DNA of 64,000 nt from Chania multitudinisentens RB-25 (lineage in GTDB: Bacteria > Pseudomonadota > Gammaproteobacteria > Enterobacterales > Enterobacteriaceae): contig NZ_CP007044.2 in NCBI RefSeq assembly GCF_000520015.2, positions 4,588,001 to 4,652,000 on the forward strand, in the 5' to 3' direction. Position 1 is the stretch's first letter. Every line of letters starts with the position of its first letter. Positions 40,573 to 48,380 of this stretch are shown in pieces. The notes under the pieces were generated by a model. That model was given only the letters and a program-made list of their open reading frames with translations. It did no database searches and was not told the DNA's origin. The translations under genes were made by a program, and so were the position numbers.

Positions 40573-40721
40573 ATTTTACAGCGTTAAACTACGTTAACTA
40601 TAATAAACACCTGCTACGCAGGCGAATTGACCAGAATCACGCAAATTACACTCTTTTTCGCGTTTTCCTGCCAAATCCGCTACGTTATGCACGCCGTTAA
40701 CGCTCAGTGTTGAGGAATTTT

Positions 40722-41639
40722 ATGCGTAATCGTACCCTCGCCGATTTTGATCGGGTGGTAGCATTAGGTGGTGGCCATGGTCTTGGCCGTGTGATGTCAT
40801 CTCTGTCGTCTTTAGGTTCCCGCTTAACCGGTATTGTCACCACCACCGACAACGGCGGCTCTACTGGCCGTATTCGCCGTTCCGAAGGCGGCATTGCCTG
40901 GGGCGATACCCGTAATTGCCTGAATCAACTGATCACCGAACCCAGCGTGGCCTCCGCAATGTTTGAATACCGTTTCAGCGGCAACGGTGAACTGTCAGGG
41001 CACAACCTGGGGAATCTGATGCTGAAAGCGCTAGATCATCTCAGCGTGCGCCCGTTAGAAGCGATTAATCTGCTGCGCAGCCTGTTAAAAGTTGATGCTG
41101 CGCTGATCCCGATGTCGGAACAGCCAGTGGATCTGGAAGCCTACGATCATGAAGGCAACCAGGTTTACGGCGAAGTGAATATCGACCAACTGAAGCGTAT
41201 GCCGCAGGAACTGATGCTCTCCCCCCATGTGCGCGCCACACGCGAGGCCGTGGATGCCATTGCGCAGGCCGATCTGATCCTGATTGGGCCAGGCAGTTTC
41301 CTCACCAGCCTGATGCCACTGTTACTGCTTGACGATCTGACCCAAGCCCTGCGTCGCAGCAGTGCCAATATGATCTACATTGGTAATCTGGGACGAGAAC
41401 TGAGCATTGCCGCCGCCGCGCTGACGCTCGCACAAAAACTGGAACTGATGGAAGAGAGAATTGGCCGTAAAATGATTGATGCCGTAGTGGTTGGCCCGCG
41501 GGTAGATACCAACGAAATGCACGATCGTATCGTGGTCAAACAGGCGCTGGAAGCTTCTGACATCCCGTATCGCCACGATCGACAATTACTGCGCCAGGCG
41601 CTGGAACAGGCACTGGTACAACTTGCCGCTCGCACTTAG
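40722..41639 (+). CDS. ybhK: YvcK/CofD-family protein YbhK
   Basis: A 305-residue protein of the gluconeogenesis factor family. The nucleotide- or sugar-nucleotide-binding loop is GGGHGLGRVMSSLS, followed by TTTDNGGSTGRIRRSEG, and LIGPGSFLTSLMPLLL in the second half. B. subtilis YvcK binds UDP-GlcNAc and affects cell-wall synthesis; the E. coli homologue (302 residues) has no established role. GAGGAATTTT precedes the ATG. It lies beside uvrB and moaA, as in E. coli. Confidence 0.93.
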   Translation: MRNRTLADFDRVVALGGGHGLGRVMSSLSSLGSRLTGIVTTTDNGGSTGRIRRSEGGIAWGDTRNCLNQLITEPSVASAMFEYRFSGNGELSGHNLGNLMLKALDHLSVRPLEAINLLRSLLKVDAALIPMSEQPVDLEAYDHEGNQVYGEVNIDQLKRMPQELMLSPHVRATREAVDAIAQADLILIGPGSFLTSLMPLLLLDDLTQALRRSSANMIYIGNLGRELSIAAAALTLAQKLELMEERIGRKMIDAVVVGPRVDTNEMHDRIVVKQALEASDIPYRHDRQLLRQALEQALVQLAART

Positions 41640-41640
41640 C

Positions 41641-41886
41641 TCAATCTTTGCCGCGATACCATGGGTTATCACTGAGGGTACTGATGTAGAGATCTTCCAC
41701 CTGTTTGCGTGCCCAAGGCGTGCGGCGCAGAAACTTCAGGCTGGATTTGATGCTTGGATCGCTGCTGAAGCAGTTGATACGAATACGTTCCGCCAAGCCA
41801 CTCCAGCCGTAATGCTCTACCAAGGAATTCAGCAGTTGTTCCAGCGTAACGCCGTGTAGCGGGTCTTTTGACGGATGTGCAGTCAT
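41641..41886 (-). CDS. VF530-family DNA-binding protein
   Basis: An 81-residue protein that matches the VF530 (COG4628) family, small all-helical proteins named after a Vibrio structure. Visible are DPLHGVTLEQLLNSLVEHYG, WSGLAERIRINCF and SSLKFLRRTPWARKQVEDLY, ending in a short charged tail. The function is thought to be DNA binding but is not settled. It begins with ATG at 41886 and its stop touches the ybhK stop (convergent, one base apart). Confidence 0.85.
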   Translation of the reverse strand: MTAHPSKDPLHGVTLEQLLNSLVEHYGWSGLAERIRINCFSSDPSIKSSLKFLRRTPWARKQVEDLYISTLSDNPWYRGKD

Positions 41887-41970
41887 AATCAGCAGCTCGT
41901 ATCAATATGTGGGCGCCTACCTTAATCAGTAAACGCACGCGCAGCAAGGCGTTTATGCCTGCTGCCCTGG

Positions 41971-43983
41971 TTATGAAATCGCAATAAACTGCTCGCGCAG
42001 CTGATGAATTTCGTCGCGTACGGCGGCAGCCTGTTCGAACTCCAGGTTTTGCGCATGAGAATACATCTGCGTTTCCAACTCGCGAATTTTCTGCTCCAAG
42101 GCTTTTGGCGTGAGATGCTGGTACTGAGCGGTACTTTCTGCCGCTTTGCCTTTCCCTTTGTGTTTACCACGTGAACTCGGCTGCCCCAGTTGCATAATAT
42201 CAGCAACCTTCTTGTTCAAACCCTGAGGGATAATACCGTGAGCTTCGTTATGTGCCTGCTGCTTGGCACGCCGGCGCTCGGTTTCACCGATCGCCCTCGC
42301 CATAGAATCAGTAATTCTGTCGCCGTACAGAATCGCCTTGCCGTTGAGATTACGCGCTGCCCGGCCAATCGTCTGGATCAGCGAACGCTCTGAACGCAAG
42401 AAGCCCTCTTTATCTGCGTCCAGAATCGCCACCAGTGAGACTTCAGGCATATCCAAGCCTTCCCTCAGCAGGTTGATCCCCACCAGCACGTCGAACTCAC
42501 CAAGGCGCAAATCACGGATGATTTCGACACGTTCAACGGTGTCAATATCCGAGTGCAAATAACGCACCCGCTCACCGTGTTCTTCAAGATACTCCGTCAG
42601 GTCTTCCGCCATCCGTTTAGTCAGCGTGGTCACCAACACCCGTTCGTTGATTGCCACGCGTTTGCGGATCTCGGAAAGCAGATCGTCAACCTGGGTGGTG
42701 ACCGGGCGCACCTCTACCTCGGGGTCCAGCAAGCCGGTTGGACGCACGACCTGATCGATAATCTCACCGCCGGATTTCTCCAGCTCATACTTGCCCGGCG
42801 TAGCGGAAACATAGATGGTTTGCGGTGCCAGCGCGGCAAACTCTTCAAAACGCAGCGGCCGGTTATCCAGCGCCGAAGGCAGACGGAAACCGTATTCCAC
42901 CAGGGTTTCTTTACGCGAACGGTCACCTTTGAACATTCCACCAATCTGCGGAATAGTAACGTGTGATTCATCTACCACCAGCAGACCATCGGCTGGCAGA
43001 TAATCAAACAGCGTCGGCGGTGGCTCGCCTTCACCGCGCCCGGAAAGATAGCGCGAGTAGTTCTCAATGCCCGAGCAGTAGCCCAGCTCGTTCATCATCT
43101 CCAGATCAAACTGGGTACGCTGCGACAGCCGCTGCTCCTCCACCAGTTTATTGTTCGCCAGCAACACCTTGCGCCGCTGCTCCAGTTCCACTTTGATCTC
43201 TTCCATCGCCTGTAAGATACGTTCCCGTGGCGTAACATAGTGAGATTTAGGGTAGATAGTGAAACGTGGCACTACCTGCTCAATCTGGCCAGTCAGCGGG
43301 TCAAACAGCGACAGGCGTTCCACTTCTTCGTCAAACAACTCAATGCGCAACGCCAATTCGTCTGATTCTGCCGGGAAGATGTCGATCACCTCACCGCGCA
43401 CGCGGAAGGTAGCACGCTGGAAAACCTGATCGTTACGGGTATATTGCAACTCAGCCAAACGCCGCAGGATCGAACGCTGATCGATGAGCATGCCTTTGGT
43501 CAGATGCAGCATCATCTTCAAATAAAGATCGGGATCGCCCAGACCGTAGATCGCCGAAACCGATGCCACCACCACCACATCACGCCGTTCAAGCAGCGCT
43601 TTGGTCGCTGAAAGGCGCATCTGCTCAATATGTTCGTTCACCGAGGCGTCTTTTTCGATAAAGGTATCGGAGCTCGGCACGTAGGCTTCTGGCTGGTAGT
43701 AATCGTAGTAGGAAACAAAATATTCCACCGCATTCTCAGGAAAGAACTCTTTCATCTCACCGTAGAGCTGCGCCGCCAAGGTTTTATTCGGCGCCAGCAC
43801 CATAGTTGGCCGGTTGAGATCGGCGATCACATTGGCGATGGTAAAGGTCTTGCCCGAACCGGTCACCCCCAGCAGTGTCTGGTGCGCCAAACCATCTTCC
43901 AGCCCCATTTCCAGTTTGCGGATGGCCTCGGGCTGATCGCCCGCCGGTTTGAAATCCGAATGCAGTTTGAAAATTTTGCTCAT
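41971..43983 (-). CDS. uvrB: UvrABC excinuclease subunit B
   Basis: A 670-residue helicase-like damage-verification subunit. Walker A is GVTGSGKTF (residues 39-47), the beta-hairpin YYDYYQPEAY (about 92-101) clamps damaged DNA, the helicase motif VDESH and the SATPG motif are intact, and the C-terminal UVR coiled coil (EKQIRELETQMY..., EFEQAAAVRDEIHQLREQF) binds UvrC. Length is close to E. coli (673). Its 5' end is unusual: an ERIC fragment lies directly before the ATG, and a LexA box and promoter precede that. Confidence 0.97.
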   Translation of the reverse strand: MSKIFKLHSDFKPAGDQPEAIRKLEMGLEDGLAHQTLLGVTGSGKTFTIANVIADLNRPTMVLAPNKTLAAQLYGEMKEFFPENAVEYFVSYYDYYQPEAYVPSSDTFIEKDASVNEHIEQMRLSATKALLERRDVVVVASVSAIYGLGDPDLYLKMMLHLTKGMLIDQRSILRRLAELQYTRNDQVFQRATFRVRGEVIDIFPAESDELALRIELFDEEVERLSLFDPLTGQIEQVVPRFTIYPKSHYVTPRERILQAMEEIKVELEQRRKVLLANNKLVEEQRLSQRTQFDLEMMNELGYCSGIENYSRYLSGRGEGEPPPTLFDYLPADGLLVVDESHVTIPQIGGMFKGDRSRKETLVEYGFRLPSALDNRPLRFEEFAALAPQTIYVSATPGKYELEKSGGEIIDQVVRPTGLLDPEVEVRPVTTQVDDLLSEIRKRVAINERVLVTTLTKRMAEDLTEYLEEHGERVRYLHSDIDTVERVEIIRDLRLGEFDVLVGINLLREGLDMPEVSLVAILDADKEGFLRSERSLIQTIGRAARNLNGKAILYGDRITDSMARAIGETERRRAKQQAHNEAHGIIPQGLNKKVADIMQLGQPSSRGKHKGKGKAAESTAQYQHLTPKALEQKIRELETQMYSHAQNLEFEQAAAVRDEIHQLREQFIAIS

Positions 43984-43985
43984 AG

Positions 43986-44022
43986 ATACCCTAAATAATG
44001 CACGTTGCAGGAAGACGGTTGG
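43986..44022. repeat. ERIC left-end fragment inside the uvrB leader
   Basis: ATACCCTAAATAATGCACGT followed by TGCAGGAAGACGG matches the left end of ERIC elements (compare 23306), but the rest is absent. On the minus strand its end reads TTTAGGGTATCT, three bases before the uvrB ATG. The AGGG in this fragment lies 6 bases before the start codon and looks like the uvrB Shine-Dalgarno sequence. Confidence 0.7.
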
Positions 44023-44058
44023 AATAGTTTCTGCCAGCGGTAGCCTAAGTATGGAAAA

Positions 44059-44079
44059 CCCTGGCGAGCTTCGCCAGGG
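44059..44079. other. Stable hairpin in the uvrB 5' leader
   Basis: CCCTGGCGA / TCGCCAGGG is a perfect 9-bp stem with a GCT loop. It lies between the predicted uvrB promoter and start codon, so it would be transcribed. No T-run follows on the minus strand, so it is more likely an mRNA structure than a terminator. Confidence 0.55.
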
Positions 44080-44080
44080 C

Positions 44081-44110
44081 CTATAATACTGGATATAAAA
44101 ACAGCCTCAA
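44081..44110 (-). promoter_or_regulatory. LexA box and promoter of uvrB
   Basis: The LexA box is CTGTTTTTATATCCAG on the minus strand (44089-44104), with CTG and CAG at the ends 10 bases apart, as in the E. coli uvrB site. A -35-like TTGAGG lies just upstream (44105-44110), and TATTAT (44083-44088) is at the right distance for a -10. The box fills the spacer, so LexA would block RNA polymerase and release uvrB during the SOS response. Confidence 0.75.
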
Positions 44111-44220
44111 GCGAATTTGTTTCTTTAGCGTGCGTTAGCCAGATTGCAGCGCACCACGAAGGTTACAGCGTTGTGACATTTTTATTGTTAACAATCATTT
44201 TATCCCCAGATTTTGCCATA

Positions 44221-44310
44221 AATTAACGTATTGATAGCACCTTGATGAAAAACCACGCTGAGGAACCTGCTCGCTGCATGGCTTGCTTGATTTTAATTAA
44301 CGTATTGATA
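44221..44310. repeat. 16-bp direct repeat, two copies 74 bp apart
   Basis: AATTAACGTATTGATA occurs exactly at 44221-44236 and 44295-44310 in the long gap upstream of uvrB. Spacing is seven helical turns. It may be a binding site or a local duplication. I see no known regulator site in it. Confidence 0.6.
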
Positions 44311-44394
44311 TAAAACAATTTTAATTAAAGGATGAGAATGCGGACAATACGAACACAACCCGCGCCCGCTCTCTGTTTAGGCCGCTTTTCTAGG

Positions 44395-44508
44395 TATAAT
44401 GCACAAGGTTATCCACAGGAATAGTGGATAACTCACACTACCCCATGGGGGACGGGAGTTACAGAAAAAACGGTTTTCTTACCAAAATGCCGTCTAAGGG
44501 GGTTTTTT
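44395..44508 (+). ncRNA. Candidate small RNA with its own promoter and terminator
   Basis: A perfect -10 TATAAT (44395-44400) predicts a start near 44407. The transcript would begin with a 9-bp hairpin (GTTATCCAC / GTGGATAAC, 7-nt loop, 44408-44432) and end about 44508 in a second stem. That stem pairs ACCCC and GACGG with CCGTC and GGGGT and ends in TTTTTT. The -35 region is only weakly conserved. The length would be about 100 nt. No known sRNA comes to mind. The 5' hairpin also contains a DnaA-box match (TTATCCACA), so the alternative is a regulatory DnaA site near uvrB. Confidence 0.4.
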
Positions 44509-45067
44509 AGTTATTTTTTTACAATAATGTGGCTTTAGTTATGACAATTAATACTAAAAGAAGCCGTTGCTAATGTTCTGCTTTTACCGTTCCTTATTCT
44601 GGCTGTTGATTCATTGCCACAGTCCGCCGATAGCTGCACCATTTCCTCCCGCACTCGCACCATAAGAGTGCAAAAAATGCCCATCCCAACAGGCAGTATC
44701 CCCACAGAAACCGTGTCATCGCAGAGAATATCATTAACAAAACAGTAACACTGTATTTTTAGCTCCCGAGAAGGAAAGTTGGCTTGAGAATTGCAAAATC
44801 TGTTCACTTATTACGGGAGCCTGGGTAGAAAAATCCTCGGTTATCTGAAGTGAAAAAACCAGTATTCGCACCTAAAATAAGCCAGAGCAGCACCAAACGG
44901 CCAATAATCGCCTTTATCTGTTGATTTTTATTTTGGTCATTTTGGGTAACTGAAAGCTGGGTATCACCACAATTTGGCAAGAAACCGCTGATGCGTTAAT
45001 CGTCATGGAAAGAGTGAGTGGAGCCTCCTGTCCACAAGAAAACACCGCTCTTTGAGGAGAATGCCAC

Positions 45068-45778
45068 ATGCTAAGCTTGCACGCAGTCAATCAATACTAT
45101 GGGCATAATCACATCCTGTGGGACGTCAACCTTGAGCTGCCACGGGGGCAATGCACCACGCTGCTCGGCCGCAATGGGGTGGGCAAAACCACCTTGGTCA
45201 ATTGCATTATGGGGCACTTACCGATCGCCAGTGGCAGTATCACCTGGCAATCCGCAGATGAACCACCGCAGAATCTGTTGCAGCAGCCGGTGGAAAAACG
45301 GGCAGCACTGGGTATCAGCTATGTGCCGCAAGGGCGGCAGATTTTTTCCCAATTGAGCGTAGAAGAAAACCTTCAGATTGCCTTGATGGCGAGAGGTAGC
45401 AGAACACAATGTATCCCACCGGTCATTGATGATCTGTTCCCTCACCTTTATCTCATGCGCCGCTGCCGCGCCGGTGATTTGTGTGCTGCTGAGCAACAGC
45501 AGTTAGCGATAGCCCGCGCACTAATGGTGGAACCGGAATTACTGATTCTGGATGAACCAACCACCGGCATGCCACCTTCACAGGCGACCGAGGTCAGCCA
45601 TATTATCCGCAGGCTGAACCGCGAACTGGGCATCACCGTGTTGCTGGTAGAACATGCGCTGCCGTTTGTGCGCCACATTGCAGACCGCTTTTGCCTGATG
45701 GATCAGGGCCGCAACGTGGCTAACGGGACGTTGGAACAGTTGGACGAGCTATTGATTAATACCTATCTGGCTGAATAA
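45068..45778 (+). CDS. Orphan UrtE-like ABC ATPase with degenerate signature motif
   Basis: A 236-residue ABC ATPase most like UrtE/LivF of urea and branched-chain amino-acid importers (NQYYGHNHILWDVNLELPRG, SYVPQGRQIFSQLSVEENL). Walker A is GRNGVGKT (34-41), the Q-loop Q88 is present and Walker B is LLILDEP (158-164). The signature, normally LSGGQ, reads L138-C-A-A-E-Q143, which may cripple ATP hydrolysis. The switch is VEHALPF. No other urt or liv genes flank it: uvrB lies upstream on the other strand and bioD converges. It could be a decaying leftover or a non-transport ATPase. TGAGGAG precedes the ATG. Confidence 0.75.
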   Translation: MLSLHAVNQYYGHNHILWDVNLELPRGQCTTLLGRNGVGKTTLVNCIMGHLPIASGSITWQSADEPPQNLLQQPVEKRAALGISYVPQGRQIFSQLSVEENLQIALMARGSRTQCIPPVIDDLFPHLYLMRRCRAGDLCAAEQQQLAIARALMVEPELLILDEPTTGMPPSQATEVSHIIRRLNRELGITVLLVEHALPFVRHIADRFCLMDQGRNVANGTLEQLDELLINTYLAE

Positions 45779-45792
45779 ATAAACGAGGTTGC

Positions 45793-46485
45793 TTACGAGC
45801 AGCCCCGGGGTTTCAAGGCAGCAAGATCGAGATACTGGCCCAATGCCTGTTGGCCTATTTGCGGCAAGTAGGGGATTTCGCCCAGCAGCGGCGCTGGCAG
45901 CATACGGCGCAGCGTCGCAAGATACTCCTGATGGCGTTTTCCAGGCTCAATGATAGCGTTGGCAATCCAGCCAGCCAGAATTAAGCCCGCCTGCCGAATT
46001 GCCTGTGCGGTAAGCAACGCATGGTTGATACACCCCAGCTTGAGCCCCACCACCAGAATCACCGGTAATTGCTCCTGTTGCACCCAATCGGCAAAGGTAT
46101 GTTGCTCAGAGAGTGGCGTAAACCATCCCCCTGCGCCTTCCACTAGCAGCCAGTCGGCACGCTGTTCGAGATGGCGTAAGCCGGCAGAAAGCTGCGCCAG
46201 AGCGATCGGGTGGCCTTCTTCCAGGCTGGCGATATGCGGTGAAGTCGGCTCTGCAAAAACGTATGGATTCACTTCGGCATAATCCAGTGCCACACTGCTG
46301 TTTTTTTGCAATATCAGCGCATCTGCGTTGCGCAGGCCATTTGGGGTGGTTTCACTGCCGGATGCCACCGGCTTATAACCGGCACAGCGTAAACCTGCGG
46401 CACAGGCGGCCTGCAATAACGCACTGCTGGCAACTGTTTTACCAACTTCAGTATCGGTTCCCGTCACAAACCAGCGTTCAATCAC
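45793..46485 (-). CDS. bioD: Dethiobiotin synthetase
   Basis: A 230-residue enzyme that closes the ureido ring of biotin: it turns 7,8-diaminopelargonate, CO2 and ATP into dethiobiotin. The P-loop is GTDTEVGKTVAS (residues about 8-19). The block VEGAGGWFTPLSEQHTFADWV and LVVGLKLGCINHALLT contain substrate- and base-binding residues. It is the last gene of bioBFCD and overlaps bioC by 8 bp. Confidence 0.96.
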   Translation of the reverse strand: MIERWFVTGTDTEVGKTVASSALLQAACAAGLRCAGYKPVASGSETTPNGLRNADALILQKNSSVALDYAEVNPYVFAEPTSPHIASLEEGHPIALAQLSAGLRHLEQRADWLLVEGAGGWFTPLSEQHTFADWVQQEQLPVILVVGLKLGCINHALLTAQAIRQAGLILAGWIANAIIEPGKRHQEYLATLRRMLPAPLLGEIPYLPQIGQQALGQYLDLAALKPRGCS

Positions 46486-47245
46486 GGTAAATCACTCCAT
46501 AAACCAGACGATAACTGAGGGGAAACAGGCCATGATGACGAGGATAAGCCGCCTGCAATGCGGCCAGCCGCTGGCGGGAGAGCAAACCCATATTACGCCC
46601 CTGATGCAGATGAGTGGCACCAATCCCTTTCAACGAACGCAGCAACGTCATCACATCCGGGTACTCAAGGGTTTGCCAAGCTTCTTGCAGATGATGACGA
46701 TAATCGCCACAGGCCGCAGCGATCTGCGCCGAGGGCAGAAAATCATTCACATGACGTTCACCGTCCACCTGCTGCCAGGCATCTGCCAATTGATACAAAG
46801 AGTCGGTCGCCAGCGTAGAAAACAGAATCATGCCGCCGGGCCGCGTCACGCGGTACAGTTCCGCCAGCGCACGCCGTAGATCGCTACACCATTGCACCAC
46901 CAGGCTACTGAAACAGATATCTACCGCCGCCGCAGGTAGCGGGATATTTTCGATATCCCCCAGCAGATACCGATCTGCCGCCTGCTGTTGCCGAGCAAAG
47001 GCCAACATTCCTGGAGCCAGATCGAGCGCCGTCACCTGTTTACCCAATTCACGCCAGCGGCGGCTAAAATACCCCGTACCGCAACCGGCATCCAAAAGCT
47101 GCTGACCCGGATGATTCCTTCCCATCTTCAGTAAGCGTTCACCCACCTCACGCTGCAACACGGCGGCAGCATCGTAGCCTTCCGCCGCACGGCTGAACGC
47201 GGCAGCCACCGCCTGTTTGTTCACCCAATCAGCGGCTAACGTCAT
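46478..47245 (-). CDS. bioC: Malonyl-ACP O-methyltransferase
   Basis: A 255-residue SAM-dependent methyltransferase that masks malonyl-ACP so it can enter fatty-acid synthesis as a biotin precursor. The SAM-binding glycine loop is LLDAGCGTGYFSRRW, followed by LDLAPGML (acidic residue for ribose). The start is taken at 47245 because it gives the usual length (E. coli 251); it lies 17 bp inside the end of bioF. The gene overlaps bioD by 8 bp, so bioF, bioC and bioD are translationally coupled. Confidence 0.95.
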   Translation of the reverse strand: MTLAADWVNKQAVAAAFSRAAEGYDAAAVLQREVGERLLKMGRNHPGQQLLDAGCGTGYFSRRWRELGKQVTALDLAPGMLAFARQQQAADRYLLGDIENIPLPAAAVDICFSSLVVQWCSDLRRALAELYRVTRPGGMILFSTLATDSLYQLADAWQQVDGERHVNDFLPSAQIAAACGDYRHHLQEAWQTLEYPDVMTLLRSLKGIGATHLHQGRNMGLLSRQRLAALQAAYPRHHGLFPLSYRLVYGVIYRD

Positions 47246-48380
47246 GCAGCACCTCCAGCAAACGATCAATATCCTGCGGCTGATGGGCCGCCGTAAGGGT
47301 AATGCGCAACCGCGCACCGCCCGGTGGCACCGTTGGCGGGCGAATGGCGCTGACCCACAACCCCTGTTCACGCAGGCGCTGCGCCAAATTAAGCGCTCGT
47401 TGGTTATCCCCCACTAGCAGCGGTTGAATAGCGGTATCCGAATCGGTTAACGCCAGTGGCAGGTTGGCCACTCCGGCACGAAAACGCTGAATATGGCGCT
47501 GCAACTGGCTACGCAGCTCATCCCCTTGGCGGATACAGCTTAGCGCCGCCTGCAACGCACAGGCCTGTGCCGGTGGCATGGCAGTGCTGTAAATCAAGTG
47601 ACGGGCAAACTGCAACAGATATTCTGCCAGTGGTTCATCGCACAGGATCGCGGCACCGCTAACGCCAAACGCTTTGCCAAAGGTCACCACCAGCACTTCT
47701 GGGCGCACTCCCTGCTGCCAACAACTGCCACGCCCCTGCTCACCGCGCACGCCGATACCATGCGCATCATCCACCATCAACCAAGCACCGGCGTTTTGCG
47801 TCAGGCGATACAGGTCGGCCAACGGTGCGCTGTCGCCATCCATGCTGAATACGCCTTCGGTGATCGCCAATTGCTGGCCAACACAGGATTTCTCCAGCAA
47901 TGTTGCCAACGCCTGCGGCTGGTTATGCTGAAAACGTCGCAGTTGGGCCGGTGAGTGAGCCGCCACTTCCAAGATTGAGGCATGGCAGAGTTTATCCGCC
48001 AGAATGCGATCGTCAGCCTGCATCAGCGCAGCCAATAACGCCTGATTAGCGGCATAACCGGAGATAAACAGCAACGCACGCGGATAACCGAGCCATTCCG
48101 CCAGCTGTTGTTCCAGCTCATGGTGTGGCTGGCAAAAACCAGTGACATGGCCCGATCCACCGCTGCCAACGCCATAACGCGTAGCGCCCTGCTGCCAGGC
48201 AGCGATCACCTCGGCATGTTGGCTGAGCCCAAGATAATCATTGCCCGAAAAATTAAGATAGCGTGCGCCGTGCAGTTGCAGGTAACGGCCATTGCCGCCC
48301 TGATTGACTTGCCGCTGCCGATAAGCAGCGGCGCGTTGCCGCTCCCCCAGAGCCTGTTCGATCCGTTGTTGCCAGCGCAT
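47229..48380 (-). CDS. bioF: 8-amino-7-oxononanoate synthase
   Basis: A 383-residue PLP enzyme that condenses pimeloyl-ACP with alanine. The Schiff-base lysine is in VVTFGKAFGVSGAAILCD. The preceding VDDAHGIGVRGEQGRG carries the aspartate and histidine that hold the ring, and GSGGSGHVTGF binds phosphate. It overlaps bioB by one base (TGATG). Length equals E. coli BioF (384). Confidence 0.96.
   Translation of the reverse strand: MRWQQRIEQALGERQRAAAYRQRQVNQGGNGRYLQLHGARYLNFSGNDYLGLSQHAEVIAAWQQGATRYGVGSGGSGHVTGFCQPHHELEQQLAEWLGYPRALLFISGYAANQALLAALMQADDRILADKLCHASILEVAAHSPAQLRRFQHNQPQALATLLEKSCVGQQLAITEGVFSMDGDSAPLADLYRLTQNAGAWLMVDDAHGIGVRGEQGRGSCWQQGVRPEVLVVTFGKAFGVSGAAILCDEPLAEYLLQFARHLIYSTAMPPAQACALQAALSCIRQGDELRSQLQRHIQRFRAGVANLPLALTDSDTAIQPLLVGDNQRALNLAQRLREQGLWVSAIRPPTVPPGGARLRITLTAAHQPQDIDRLLEVLHDVSR

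Noticed and set aside
44535..44807. Open frame of 90 codons on the minus strand upstream of the UrtE-like gene
   Set aside because: No Shine-Dalgarno sequence, irregular composition with many cysteines, no family resemblance and overlap with the small RNA region.
44819..45000. Minus-strand frame with a single hydrophobic segment (RLVLLWLILGANTGFF)
   Set aside because: It has no ATG or GTG start, only a TTG without a ribosome-binding site. One hydrophobic stretch in AT-rich DNA can arise by chance.
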